Below are positions 26,148 to 35,472 of a stretch of 64,000 bases of DNA, piece by piece (position 1 is the stretch's first letter; every line of letters starts with the position of its first letter). The position numbers and the translations under genes are program-made. The stretch lies in contig NZ_CP101134.1 of assembly GCF_024296865.1 (NCBI RefSeq), positions 1,178,001 through 1,242,000 of the forward strand, in the 5' to 3' direction. The stretch is from Sphingobacterium sp. LZ7M1 (GTDB lineage Bacteria > Bacteroidota > Bacteroidia > Sphingobacteriales > Sphingobacteriaceae). Under the pieces are notes generated by a model. It was not told where the DNA came from, ran no database searches, and saw only the letters and a list, made by a program, of their open reading frames with translations.

Positions 26148-28301
26148 ATGGGATACATAATAAAGATACCATTAAATCGGATTGGGTATGATTTCATACC
26201 CGCCGATTATCTACCAAAGGGAAAAGACGAGTACTACCTTCGTTTTGAACAAAACAAATCCAACAAGCAATATAGAAATCTGACCGAGGAAGAGATCCGC
26301 ATCCTCGAGCTCAATCATAATGAATCTACCGATTGGAATGATGTGCTCGTTACGGATAAATTTCTTCCGAAACAGATCAAAAGATCCAAGTTCTTTGGTT
26401 TGGTCAGGATCGGCGATATGGAAGAGGTCTACCTTGAATATCGCGATATCCGCTTGCCGGTCGGGATCTATAATTCCCAGATCATTTCATGTGATCTAGG
26501 GGACTGCGTGGCCCTGCATCAGGTCCGTTATATTGCCCATTTCATCGTTGGGAACGAGGTTATCTTGCTCAATGTAAATGAAATGGAGACCAGCTCGAAT
26601 GCAAAATTCGGGAATGGAATCTTAAAGGTCGGTGACCCGGACAAGAGCAGGATCTTTTTGGAGCTTTGCAATGAGAATGGTGGCCGTTCGGTTCTTCCAT
26701 TTGATGGCATGCAAGCTGCCGATGTCTATCTATGGACACGCAACAGACAAGATAAAGAATTACAGCAACGCTTTTTTGATATCACCAATGAAAAATTCAA
26801 TGATATCAGAGGCTACTATAGTGAAATCGGTGATCGTACCGTAATCAAGAATTCCCATACCTTCAAAAACGTTAAGATCGGTTCAGATGCCTATATCAAG
26901 GGTATCTCTAAACTGAAAAACGTAACGATCAATTCCACCGCTGAGGCCTATACTCAGATTGGTGAGGGTTGTGAGCTGGTCAACGGGATCATTGGCTATG
27001 GCTGTAGGGTATTCTATGGGGTGAAGGCAGTTCGTTTTATCCTATCATCCTATTCGCAGCTGAAATATGGTGCCAGATTGATCAACTCTTTCTTGGGAGA
27101 TAATTCTACCATTTCCTGCTGTGAGGTCCTTAATTCGCTTATTTTCCCTGCGCATGAGCAGCACCATAACAATTCATTCTTGTGTGCAGCCTTGATCAAA
27201 GGTCAGAGCAATATGGCTGCGGGAGCAACTGTAGGGTCCAACCATAATTCAAGAGGTGCGGATGGCGAGATTATCGCAGGTCGTGGCTTTTGGCCTGGGC
27301 TGTGTGTGAGCTTAAAGCACAATTCCAGGTTTGCATCCTATACCCTGATCGTAAAAGGCGATTTCTTGCATGAACTGGATATCAAATTCCCGTTTTCTTT
27401 AGTGAGCAATGATGTTACCCATGACCGCTTGATCATCGTTCCGGGCTATTGGTTTATGTACAATATGTATGCATTGATGCGTAACACCAATAAATTCATC
27501 AGTAGAGATAAACGTTCCTTCAAGAACCAATATTTCGAATATGATATCTTGGCGCCAGATACGGTGAATGAGATATTTACAGGAATCAAGGAAATTGAAC
27601 AAGCTGTCAGTAAATCCTTGAATACCGATAATCCTGAAGCATGGTTGAACAATAATGAAAAGGCTGTCGATGAAATCTTCCTAGACAATGCGGAATTCTC
27701 TAAGCGCAAGGTTGTGTTGCTGAAACCAAAGGAAGCCTATCAATTATTCAAGAAATTAGCTCGTTATTATGCGGTCTGCCAGGTTTTGGAGCATGTTGAC
27801 CCGATGGATTTCAACAAAACTATCCAAGCCTTGGTCAACGCAGGATTGAAAAGAGAGGAATTTGAGAACGTCGGTAGCCAATTGGTTCCAGTAAGTAAAT
27901 TGGACCAGCTGCTACAGGACTTAAAAGACAAGAAAATCAACTCTTGGGATGAAATGCATAAAAACTACCATCACTTGAGTGATGCTTATATCCAAGATAA
28001 ATTAAAGCATAGTTTAGCTTCCTTACAAGAGGTTACCGAAGCAGATACAGCTGAATGGAACGCTGATTTCTGGAACAAGCTATTTGATGAGGCCTTGGAA
28101 ACCAAGAAATGGATCTGTGATGAAATCTATAATTCCAGAAGCAAGGATTACCACAATCCTTTCCGCTTGATGGTCTATGAAAATGAAGATGAGATGAATG
28201 AGGTGGTCGGTCGATTGGAAGACAATAGTTTTATCAATCAGCAAAGTGCCGAATTCGAGGGTTTCCAAAACAAAGTCCAAGAATTTAAAGCACAATTTTA
28301 G
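26148..28301 (+). CDS. DUF4954 protein with left-handed beta-helix
   Basis: A 717-residue Bacteroidota protein I recognise as the DUF4954 family. Residues ~220-400 contain hexapeptide-like repeats (for example VKIGSDAYIKGISKLKNVTI, IGEGCELVNGIIGYGCRVFY) that form a left-handed beta-helix as in acyl- and nucleotidyl-transferases such as GlmU. The rest is helical with no known catalytic motif. It follows glmS by 4 bases and ends at a strong terminator, so the two form an operon, suggesting a role near amino-sugar metabolism; this is inference only. Confidence 0.8.
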   Translation: MGYIIKIPLNRIGYDFIPADYLPKGKDEYYLRFEQNKSNKQYRNLTEEEIRILELNHNESTDWNDVLVTDKFLPKQIKRSKFFGLVRIGDMEEVYLEYRDIRLPVGIYNSQIISCDLGDCVALHQVRYIAHFIVGNEVILLNVNEMETSSNAKFGNGILKVGDPDKSRIFLELCNENGGRSVLPFDGMQAADVYLWTRNRQDKELQQRFFDITNEKFNDIRGYYSEIGDRTVIKNSHTFKNVKIGSDAYIKGISKLKNVTINSTAEAYTQIGEGCELVNGIIGYGCRVFYGVKAVRFILSSYSQLKYGARLINSFLGDNSTISCCEVLNSLIFPAHEQHHNNSFLCAALIKGQSNMAAGATVGSNHNSRGADGEIIAGRGFWPGLCVSLKHNSRFASYTLIVKGDFLHELDIKFPFSLVSNDVTHDRLIIVPGYWFMYNMYALMRNTNKFISRDKRSFKNQYFEYDILAPDTVNEIFTGIKEIEQAVSKSLNTDNPEAWLNNNEKAVDEIFLDNAEFSKRKVVLLKPKEAYQLFKKLARYYAVCQVLEHVDPMDFNKTIQALVNAGLKREEFENVGSQLVPVSKLDQLLQDLKDKKINSWDEMHKNYHHLSDAYIQDKLKHSLASLQEVTEADTAEWNADFWNKLFDEALETKKWICDEIYNSRSKDYHNPFRLMVYENEDEMNEVVGRLEDNSFINQQSAEFEGFQNKVQEFKAQF

Positions 28302-28311
28302 CATAAAGCAT

Positions 28312-28354
28312 AAAAAGGGAAAGGACCGAATTTATTTCGGTCCTTTCCCTTTTC
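28312..28354. terminator. Strong bidirectional terminator
   Basis: An 18-bp stem, 28313-28330 with 28336-28353, A-rich on one side and T-rich on the other. It closes glmS-DUF4954 (+) and the DUF1080 gene (-). Confidence 0.85.
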
Positions 28355-28365
28355 TATATTATTTT

Positions 28366-29763
28366 CTATAATTCTTTAATCTTGATGCTCCTGAATGCTA
28401 CGGCGTCCCCATGGTCTTGCAGTAGGATATGGCCTTGTTCCGCCTCGCCAAATTTTTCCCAGTCCTTGTACTTACTTCCAGCCACCAGTTTCCTGAAATC
28501 TTCTGAGCCTCTTACAAATTCCAACATCTTGAAGCCATTTAGGTAATAGGTGACATGATTATCCGGCGTAACCACGATTCTGCCGCGGTTCCATTCCCCA
28601 ATTGGTTTTCTAGGTCTTGGATTGCGATCCGAAGTGATCAAGTCATACAAGGAAGCCAAGGTACGATTGCCATCTTTTCCTAATTTAGCATCGGGGTGAA
28701 GTTCATCATCCAAGATCTGATATTCTGGACCGATAGCAGATCCAGCTGTTTTTTCATCCAGGGTCACAAAGTATTTCACACCCGAATTAGCTCCGGGAGT
28801 CAGTTTAAAATCAAAGGAAAGGTCAAAAGCCTTGTACTGTTTATCAGTAACGATGTCGCCACCGTTGGTCGATTCCGCACCATCCGATTTCATTACTTCA
28901 ATCAAGCCGTTTTCGATCTTCCAACCTTTTTCTGGAAACTTATCGCCACGAGCGCTATGCCAGCCTTGGCTGTCCTTGCCATTGAAGAGCAAGCTATATC
29001 CGGCTGCCTTTTCGGCTTCCGAAAGATCATTGGCACGGGTGTTAACCACATAAACATCCTTAGGGAATTCTTGGGGCTTCAGGTCTTTGGTCTGAATACG
29101 GATATTCTTAAAATAAACCTTCTTACCATCCAATGAATCTGGGATCGCATGGACCTGCAGTGCTATAAATCCAGCATCATCCAAGCTATCTACCACAAAA
29201 GCTGCTGGCACACCGTTCACCCAAGTTCTGGTTTCATTGCCGATGGCCTCGATCCGGTAGTGGTTGAATTCATTTGGCTTAAATGCCGTTTTCGCATTCG
29301 GGTTTAGGTCCAATGGGTAAAGCCATTCCCTCCGGCCTTCATCGTAGATTCCTCCGGTCCAACCTCTGTCGGTAGGGTCGATGTCCATCTGGCGGCCATA
29401 GACCTTTCCAGTACCATTATTGGCGGTTGAATCAAAATGGCTCCGGGTCTGCACACCTGAGTTGGTTGTGCTGCCTTCCAGTTTAACCTCCAACTCCAAT
29501 ATAAAATCGCCATATTCCTTATCCGTTACCAAAAAGGAATTTGGCAAACCTTTCGTCATTACTCCAACGATCGCATCATCTTCAACATGATAATCTGCCT
29601 TTCCAGCCAAAGGTTTCCAGCCAGTCAGATCCTTGCCATTGAACAGGTTTTCCCATCCATCCGCACTTTTATTTGCTTGTTGGCAGGAAATAGTCAATGA
29701 ACTCAATAGAAGAAGTCCGAATGTGCCTTTAAAAACAGATTTCAAATAGGTATTTCTCATCAT
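28366..29763 (-). CDS. DUF1080 lipoprotein with two keto-disaccharide hydrolase-like domains
   Basis: A 465-residue lipoprotein (lipobox LTISC, Cys ~27). It has two copies of the DUF1080 concanavalin-like domain, named 3-keto-disaccharide hydrolase: the first starts ENLFNGKDLTGWKPL (~38) and the second SLLFNGKDSQGWHSA (~258), each with an NSGV motif (TTNSGVQTRS, GANSGVKYFV). Studied members cleave C3-oxidised glycosides. It diverges from an exported Gfo/Idh/MocA oxidoreductase, which could supply the 3-keto sugars. Substrate unknown. Confidence 0.82.
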   Translation of the reverse strand: MMRNTYLKSVFKGTFGLLLLSSLTISCQQANKSADGWENLFNGKDLTGWKPLAGKADYHVEDDAIVGVMTKGLPNSFLVTDKEYGDFILELEVKLEGSTTNSGVQTRSHFDSTANNGTGKVYGRQMDIDPTDRGWTGGIYDEGRREWLYPLDLNPNAKTAFKPNEFNHYRIEAIGNETRTWVNGVPAAFVVDSLDDAGFIALQVHAIPDSLDGKKVYFKNIRIQTKDLKPQEFPKDVYVVNTRANDLSEAEKAAGYSLLFNGKDSQGWHSARGDKFPEKGWKIENGLIEVMKSDGAESTNGGDIVTDKQYKAFDLSFDFKLTPGANSGVKYFVTLDEKTAGSAIGPEYQILDDELHPDAKLGKDGNRTLASLYDLITSDRNPRPRKPIGEWNRGRIVVTPDNHVTYYLNGFKMLEFVRGSEDFRKLVAGSKYKDWEKFGEAEQGHILLQDHGDAVAFRSIKIKEL

Positions 29764-29884
29764 AATATGTCTTTATTGTAACAGGTTTATGGATTAATGT
29801 CCAATAAGGTGACTGAAATTAGGAATTTTTTTTAATTTTAAGCTAATCATACATGTAACATTCGTAAACCTAAACATATTACAG

Positions 29885-31300
29885 ATGAATCATTATTTTT
29901 CGAGAAGAAGTTTTTTAAAGAAATCCATTATTGCGGGTGGAGCCTTGACGATGGCAAGCAGTCCATTGGGAAATATCTTGATGGCCAAGCCAAATGAAAG
30001 GGTCAACCTAGCGGCGATTGGGATTGGGAATAGAGGTGGAGAAATCCTGATGGATCTATATAAAACGGGTTTATGTAATATTGTTGCGCTATGTGATGTG
30101 GATATGGGGGCTAAGCATACGGAAGCTGCCATCAAGCAATTTCCAGATGTTCCACGTTTTCAGGACTTCCGCCAGATGTTCGATAAGATGGGTAATCAGA
30201 TCGATGCGGTGACGGTCGGAGTTCCAGATTTTTCCCATTTCCCGATTACCATGATGGCGCTTGACCTGGGGAAACATGTCTATGTAGAGAAACCTATGGC
30301 GCGCACCTTTTTAGAGGTAGAGCTGATGATGGAAAAAGCTAAGAAGAACCCAAAATTGGCGACCCAGATGGGTAACCAAGGCCATTCCGATGCCAATTAC
30401 TTCCAGTATAAGGCATGGACCGAGGCGGGGATCATCAAAGATGTGACCCAGATCGTCGGTCATATGAATATGCCGCGCAGATGGCATGGATGGGATGTCA
30501 ATATCAAGAATTTCCCAGCTGCAGAACCCATTCCTAGCACAATCGATTGGGATCTTTGGCAGATGCAGACCATCGGTCATAATTACAACAAAGACTTTAT
30601 CAATGGGCAATGGCGTTGCTGGTTCGATTTCGGAATGGGAGCTTTAGGCGATTGGGGTGCACATATCCTCGATACTTCCCATGAATTCCTGAAATTGGGC
30701 TTACCGACCGAGGTAGGGGCAGAGATGCTGGAAGGACATAATTCCTTCTTCTTCCCGATGTCATCCACCTTGAAATTCAGCTTCCCTAAGCGCAAGGGCA
30801 TGCCAGCCTTGGATATCATGTGGTATGATGGTATCAATAACCTGCCTCCAATTCCAGAAGGATATGGCGTATCGGGACTGGATCCGAATATTCCGCCGCC
30901 AAGCACCGGTAACCTAGAGCCAGCTAAATTAAACCCGGGTAAGATCATTTATGGCAAAGACCTAACCTTTAAGGGCGGTTCACATGGCAGTACACTATCT
31001 ATCATTCCTGAACAGAAGGCAAAGAATATCGCGAATAAACTTCCAGAAGTTCCGGCATCACCTTCCAATCACTTTGCAAACTTCCTGAAGGCCTGTAAAG
31101 GAGAGGAGAAGACGCGTTCACCGTTTGAAATCGCAGGGCCGTTGAGCCAAGTTTTCTGCCTTGGCGTGATCGCGCAGCGCTTGAACGGAAAATTTAAGTT
31201 CGATCCTGTCAAAAAAGAGATTACAAATGATAAATTTGCAAATGCACTCTTGATCGGACCTCCGCCTAGGACCGGGTTCGAACAATACTATAAAGTTTAA
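29885..31300 (+). CDS. Gfo/Idh/MocA-family oxidoreductase with Tat signal
   Basis: A 471-residue NAD(P)-dependent sugar oxidoreductase-like protein. The N-terminus SRRSFLKKSIIAGGA is a twin-arginine signal, so the protein is folded with its cofactor and exported to the periplasm. The Rossmann motif AIGIGNRGG lies at ~45-53 and the catalytic-site motif VEKPMA near 137-142. Exported members of this family oxidise or reduce C3 of glycosides with tightly bound cofactor. It leads a two-gene unit with the DUF1080 gene 27 bases downstream, and faces a second DUF1080 gene, forming a keto-glycoside pathway by context. Confidence 0.88.
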   Translation: MNHYFSRRSFLKKSIIAGGALTMASSPLGNILMAKPNERVNLAAIGIGNRGGEILMDLYKTGLCNIVALCDVDMGAKHTEAAIKQFPDVPRFQDFRQMFDKMGNQIDAVTVGVPDFSHFPITMMALDLGKHVYVEKPMARTFLEVELMMEKAKKNPKLATQMGNQGHSDANYFQYKAWTEAGIIKDVTQIVGHMNMPRRWHGWDVNIKNFPAAEPIPSTIDWDLWQMQTIGHNYNKDFINGQWRCWFDFGMGALGDWGAHILDTSHEFLKLGLPTEVGAEMLEGHNSFFFPMSSTLKFSFPKRKGMPALDIMWYDGINNLPPIPEGYGVSGLDPNIPPPSTGNLEPAKLNPGKIIYGKDLTFKGGSHGSTLSIIPEQKAKNIANKLPEVPASPSNHFANFLKACKGEEKTRSPFEIAGPLSQVFCLGVIAQRLNGKFKFDPVKKEITNDKFANALLIGPPPRTGFEQYYKV

Positions 31301-31327
31301 AATAATAATCAATCAAATACATTAAAG

Positions 31328-32347
31328 ATGATCAAACAATTTGCTTACGGTTTAGCTTTCACCAGTATGCTTGGATTAGGCTTGACTTCGTGCCAAAACG
31401 GTACCCAGGATAAAGCAGACAATCAAGACAAAAAAGAAGAAGTGGAACACAACCCTGCATCTCAAACTATCCCAGAAGAATCAAAGGACCTATTGGGTCG
31501 TTGGGATTTGAACGTTGACAAGAATGGTACACAGGTGCCTTCCTGGATTGAAATCAAATTATCTGGATTCACTACTTTGGTAGGGTACTGGGTAGGAGAT
31601 AGCGGCAGTAGCAGACCCATCTCCCATATCAAGCTTCAAGACGGAAAGTTCTCTTTCGCTATCCCACCACAATGGGAAGGTGGCACTGGGGATATCACGA
31701 TTGAAGGTGAATTGGCAGGTGCTGAAATCATAGGTACCATAACCAACAATAATGGTGAAAAATATACTTTCACTGGTACAAAAGCACCTTACCTGAACCG
31801 TACTGCTGAACCAACATGGGGCAAGCCGGTGGAATTGTTCAATGGAAAAGATCTGACCGGTTGGAAACCATCAAACGATAAGAACAAATGGGTAGTTAAG
31901 GATGGCATCCTGACCAATGAAGATGCTGGTGCAAACCTGATCACTGAAAAAGCTTTCGAGGACTTTAAATTGAACCTGGAGTTCAAGTATCCTGAAGGCA
32001 GTAACTCTGGTGTTTACCTTAGAGGTCGTTACGAGGTTCAGATCGAAGACTCTCCAAAAGATAGACATCCCGGCAACCTTTATTTCGGTGCTATCTACGG
32101 ATTCTTGACGCCGAATGCAATGGTTACCAATGGTCCTAATGAATGGAACAATATGGAGATCACGCTAGTTGGTCGTGTGGTATCTGTTGCTATCAACGGT
32201 AAAACGGTGATCGACAAACAGGAAATCCCTGGAATTACCGGTGGTGCACTTGATTCAAAAGAAGGCGAACCAGGACCACTTTATATACAAGGTGACCATG
32301 GTCCGATTGAATTTAGAAAAATTACGATTACGGAAGGGGTTAAATAG
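31328..32347 (+). CDS. DUF1080 lipoprotein (3-keto-disaccharide hydrolase-like)
   Basis: A 339-residue lipoprotein (lipobox LTSC, Cys ~22) with a charged spacer, a beta-rich middle region (~50-160) without a family I recognise, and one C-terminal DUF1080 domain (~168-337) beginning VELFNGKDLTGWKPS and containing SNSGVYLRG. It is co-directional with the oxidoreductase 27 bases upstream and probably works on its product in the periplasm. Transcription likely ends at the hairpin at 32457-32491. Confidence 0.83.
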   Translation: MIKQFAYGLAFTSMLGLGLTSCQNGTQDKADNQDKKEEVEHNPASQTIPEESKDLLGRWDLNVDKNGTQVPSWIEIKLSGFTTLVGYWVGDSGSSRPISHIKLQDGKFSFAIPPQWEGGTGDITIEGELAGAEIIGTITNNNGEKYTFTGTKAPYLNRTAEPTWGKPVELFNGKDLTGWKPSNDKNKWVVKDGILTNEDAGANLITEKAFEDFKLNLEFKYPEGSNSGVYLRGRYEVQIEDSPKDRHPGNLYFGAIYGFLTPNAMVTNGPNEWNNMEITLVGRVVSVAINGKTVIDKQEIPGITGGALDSKEGEPGPLYIQGDHGPIEFRKITITEGVK

Positions 32348-32350
32348 TAT

Positions 32351-32420
32351 TTAGTATTAAGTATTTAGTAGTTAGACTTGTTGGGTCTATATTAAGTGCT
32401 AAAGAAAAATGGTATTTAGA
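32351..32420. repeat. TATTTAGTA-type low-complexity repeat, copy 1
   Basis: Overlapping copies of AGTATTTAGTA/AGTATTAAGTA-like words followed by TTAGAC. The same words occur at 34209-34235, so this is a dispersed element rather than chance. Confidence 0.55.
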
Positions 32421-32456
32421 CCTATGTCTCTTACATGGTCTGAAAAATTAATAATG

Positions 32457-32491
32457 AAGGAGCTTGCTAGCAATGGCAGGCTCCTTTTTTG
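32457..32491 (+). terminator. Terminator after the DUF1080 gene
   Basis: AAGGAGC (32457-32463) pairs with GCTCCTT (32480-32486), followed by a T-run. Confidence 0.7.
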
Positions 32492-32566
32492 CTTTATGGT
32501 TCTTGGATAGAATTTTGGCTGAAAAATCTTTGAAATCGGGGAGATTTCGGGATTATTTATGGGGTC

Positions 32567-32680
32567 TTATTCGAGACTCATTCGAGGCATATTCGGAAAA
32601 TTCCAGCCTGGCTAAAATTTTATTCAGGTCATATTCGAATGATCCTCGAACCATTCTCGAAGATGCCTCGAATGAAGTCC
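32567..32680. repeat. TCGA-rich intergenic inverted repeat, copy 2
   Basis: Second copy of the element at 784-898: the words TTATTCGAGACTCATTCGAG and CATATTCGGAAA appear in the same order, and the right side (ATGCCTCGAATGAAGTC, 32663-32679) pairs with the left. A TTGGATAGAATTATT word, found inside copy 1, lies just past this copy at 32710-32724. The intergenic space 32348-32807 holds this, a terminator and TATTTAG repeats, but no credible gene. Confidence 0.7.
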
Positions 32681-32807
32681 ATTAATATACTTGGAAATTA
32701 TCGGTTTTGTTGGATAGAATTATTCACTTCCAAATTGATTTGTCCAAACAGTATTTTGTATCTTTTGTTGTTTAGTTAGGTGCTGGTAAATCTTGCAACA
32801 AATTTGA

Positions 32808-33914
32808 ATGATGATGAAAACTTTACCCTTATATATCCTATTAGCTATTTCCTTTATTTTCAATGCTATGGCCCAAAAACAAGATCCTAATCTGCAGGTG
32901 GTAGCTTCCTTTGGGAAGTCGCAACCCATCGGTGTCTCTGTTTCTTCTGATAACCGAGTATTTGTTTCCTTTCCACATAAGGATCCCTATCTATTTGGAT
33001 TGACCGAGATCGTCAATGGCGAACGCAAAGCCTTTCCAAATGCAGAATGGAATGCTGTGGAAGGCGACTATAAGGAGCATTTTGTCAATGTGCAGGATAT
33101 CTATGTGGATACCGATGATCAATTGTGGGTTTTAGATTCCAAACCTGCTCCTTCAGGTTCCATCTTTGGAAAAGAGGGGGGAAGCGATAAGAAAGAAGGA
33201 CAGTTTAAGCTGGTTCAGATAGATTTGAAGAGCAATCAGGTAAAGCAAGTATTTACGTTTGAAGATTTGGACAAGAGCAAATCGGGCTTAAATGATGTTC
33301 GTGTTGATACAGATAAAAAATTGGCTTACCTATCCGACCCTGGTCAGGCATCTGTAATCGTTCTAGATCTCCAGACCGGGAAAAGTAGAAAGCTCTTGAG
33401 CAATAGTAGCTTTACCTTGGCAAAACCAGATGTGGTTCTAGCTTATCATGGAAAGGAGATGCGGGATAAGGATGGTAATCCATTCAGATCAAATGTCAAT
33501 GGTATTGCACTGACCAAGGACAATAAGTGGTTTTATTTTAAACCGATCAATGCGATGAACCTGTATAGGATTGAAACCAAGTACCTGGCGGATGCAAATC
33601 TGACTGATGAAGCCCTAAAATCCAAGGTGGAAGATATGGGTGAAGTCGGGATTACGCATGGTCTTGTCGCTGATCAGGAAGGAAACATCTATCTGACGAC
33701 TTCCCTTGATTATTCGATTCGTCGGTTGACTCCAGAAGGTAAATTGGAAATCGTGGTTCAGGATCCGCGCCTGCTTTGGCCAGATTCCTTAGGAGTTGGG
33801 TCGGATGGCTACCTGTATTTCTCATGTGCGCAAATGCAGTTGTTGCCGCAATGGAATGGAGGGAAGGATTTGGTACAATATCCTTATGAGGTCTATCGGG
33901 TGAAGGTCTTATAG
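32808..33914 (+). CDS. Major royal jelly/yellow-family secreted protein
   Basis: A 368-residue protein with a Sec signal peptide (residues 1-23, ending AMAQ), followed by a six-bladed beta-propeller-like sequence of the royal jelly/yellow family, related to SMP-30/gluconolactonases. Motifs include VQDIYVDTDDQLWVLDS, LNDVRVDTDKKLAYLSD and NGIALTKDNKWFYFKPINAMNLYRI. Bacterial members are of unknown role; a lactonase-like or ligand-binding function is possible. Its 3' end overlaps the Smr gene on the other strand by 6 bases. Confidence 0.82.
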   Translation: MMMKTLPLYILLAISFIFNAMAQKQDPNLQVVASFGKSQPIGVSVSSDNRVFVSFPHKDPYLFGLTEIVNGERKAFPNAEWNAVEGDYKEHFVNVQDIYVDTDDQLWVLDSKPAPSGSIFGKEGGSDKKEGQFKLVQIDLKSNQVKQVFTFEDLDKSKSGLNDVRVDTDKKLAYLSDPGQASVIVLDLQTGKSRKLLSNSSFTLAKPDVVLAYHGKEMRDKDGNPFRSNVNGIALTKDNKWFYFKPINAMNLYRIETKYLADANLTDEALKSKVEDMGEVGITHGLVADQEGNIYLTTSLDYSIRRLTPEGKLEIVVQDPRLLWPDSLGVGSDGYLYFSCAQMQLLPQWNGGKDLVQYPYEVYRVKVL

Positions 33915-34208
33915 CCCGATTACCACCACTACAATATCTTCATTGGCATAGGAGGGATGGAAATGACTGATGGCATTGGATTGCTTGTAGATCTTTAATT
34001 CCTCGTAGACCGCGTTTTTAAGGGCTCCTTTGCCTTTTCCATGGATAAACTTGATTTCCGGATAGCCCCAATAAATCGCAGCGTCCAGCTGTTCCCTAAG
34101 GTAATCTATCGTTTCAGCCAATAGTTCATCCAGTTCATAACTGTCCAAATCGGCCAAGAATGCTTCGGCATGCAGGTCGACAGTTTTGGGGGGCTTGGAT
34201 AGGGACAT
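33909..34208 (-). CDS. Smr-domain protein
   Basis: A 99-residue protein that is one Smr domain, the C-terminal endonuclease-like domain of MutS2. The two signature motifs are visible: DLHAEAF (~11-17) and HGKGKGALKNAV (~55-66, the typical HGxGxGxL). Stand-alone Smr proteins nick DNA or cleave RNA, in ribosome quality control or recombination; which applies here is unknown. It overlaps the end of the royal-jelly gene on the opposite strand by 6 bases, and lies next to a repeat-rich gap. Confidence 0.85.
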   Translation of the reverse strand: MSLSKPPKTVDLHAEAFLADLDSYELDELLAETIDYLREQLDAAIYWGYPEIKFIHGKGKGALKNAVYEELKIYKQSNAISHFHPSYANEDIVVVVIGL

Positions 34209-34330
34209 TAAAGAGTATTTAGTATTTAGTATTTAGACATGAGATATGAGATATGAGATATGTCCATCCCTAATTAGAGTTGACCGTTTTAATACTTATC
34301 ACTTATTTCTTATCTCTTATTTCTTATGGG
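34209..34330. repeat. Low-complexity repeat cluster, copy 2
   Basis: GTATTTAGTATTTAGTATTTAGAC (24 bases, 34217-34240 approx.) is followed by three tandem ATGAGAT-type units (34240-34262), then a TTATCACTTATTTCTTATC-type stretch. The first part matches the repeat at 32351-32420; the rest is a typical intergenic microsatellite-like element. Confidence 0.6.
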
Positions 34331-34343
34331 GCAAAGTTAAGGA

Positions 34344-35246
34344 TTAATTGATGGATCTGCCGATTAAACTTGGTAACATGGCTTTGGCTTCGTCGATTTT
34401 TTGTTCCTGAAGAAGGGCAATGTAAGGTTCCAGTTTTTTGTAGGTGGCAGAGTTGGGTGAAAAATCCTTGAGGTAGCTGTATGCTTCCTGGAAGTAGGGG
34501 GAGATCTGCTGACTTTCGATGGCCGGGGTATTGTCCATACCGATGGTTAGCGTCGTGAAGTATTTCTCGTATTCTTTCTGTGCTTTTTCGCCTGCAATGG
34601 AACCCTTAGTTTTATTGGCGAAGTCTTCATACCAAACGGTTCGTTGTACCAATGACTGGAAAGGGATCGCAATGGCCGCATCGTCTGCATAGCCTTCCAT
34701 ATTATCTCGGCCGATCTGTTGCAATAAGATTTCCAGGTCTGAAGTGATATAAGGGTAGAAGTTTTCCTGGAAATAGATCGGGTTAGCTTCTAGGTCGAAC
34801 ATCCCTTCTGTTTCGCGGACACGGAAACCGTTGCGGTTGATCTTGTCGTACGCTTGTTCCAGATCACTTGGAACGGCCGCTTTGCCGCCATCGAATTCAA
34901 TGTTGACCAATGGGCGGTAGTTTGTTTCATCATCAAAAGCCGAGCGGTGCGCATACATGGATACCTTGTCGATATAGTCCATGATCAGGGCTACCCCTTT
35001 ATCATTTTCTGGGCTTTCCTTCTTTTCAAAAAGTTCCTTGAATTTAGAGGTTGCTTTTCCCACGCTTTCAATGTCTGTGGAGTCGAGAGCCAAGATATAA
35101 TCCTCCAGGGCCTCCGCTTTGGTCAGGTTGTATTCTTCGGGATTCTCCACCGTGGTACTGTCGGAGTTTTGTTGTTCCTTATTGTTGGAGACACAGGCCG
35201 TCAAGCATAGGGAGAAGATCAAGCAATTTCTAAAAATTTTTGTCAT
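34344..35246 (-). CDS. Lipoprotein of unknown function (DUF3829-like)
   Basis: A 300-residue lipoprotein (lipobox LTAC, Cys ~18) with a Ser/Asn-rich spacer and an otherwise helical body. The arrangement (KAEALEDYILALDSTDIES near the start, long helices, no catalytic motif) resembles DUF3829 proteins, but I could not confirm that. It lies alone between the low-complexity repeat and the tRNA-Pro gene. Start ATG at 35246 gives the signal sequence. Confidence 0.65.
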   Translation of the reverse strand: MTKIFRNCLIFSLCLTACVSNNKEQQNSDSTTVENPEEYNLTKAEALEDYILALDSTDIESVGKATSKFKELFEKKESPENDKGVALIMDYIDKVSMYAHRSAFDDETNYRPLVNIEFDGGKAAVPSDLEQAYDKINRNGFRVRETEGMFDLEANPIYFQENFYPYITSDLEILLQQIGRDNMEGYADDAAIAIPFQSLVQRTVWYEDFANKTKGSIAGEKAQKEYEKYFTTLTIGMDNTPAIESQQISPYFQEAYSYLKDFSPNSATYKKLEPYIALLQEQKIDEAKAMLPSLIGRSIN

Positions 35247-35409
35247 AATTTTTTTGATAATTATGTGTGATGGAAGATGAATTCCACCCCAAATATCGTA
35301 TTTAAATCCTATTTATAAGTATAAACGTTCAAATGGGGGATAATGTGTCGAGGAATTTTTATTTTATTGGCATAATAATCAATTGGTTAATTTAATGTTG
35401 CTTTTATCA

Positions 35410-35442
35410 TTTGGAAGATTGTGGGGAAAGATTGTATATTTG
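35410..35442 (+). promoter_or_regulatory. Promoter of the tRNA-Pro gene
   Basis: TTTG (35410-35413), 21-base spacer, TATATTTG (35435-35442): both boxes match the Bacteroidota consensus. Transcription would start ~25 bases before the tRNA. Confidence 0.7.
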
Positions 35443-35472
35443 TGCCACACAAGAAAAAAGGTGATACCTTCT

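Noticed and set aside
32464..32685. 73-codon frame in the gap before the royal-jelly gene
   Set aside because: It runs through a terminator and the TCGA-rich inverted repeat; no family resemblance.
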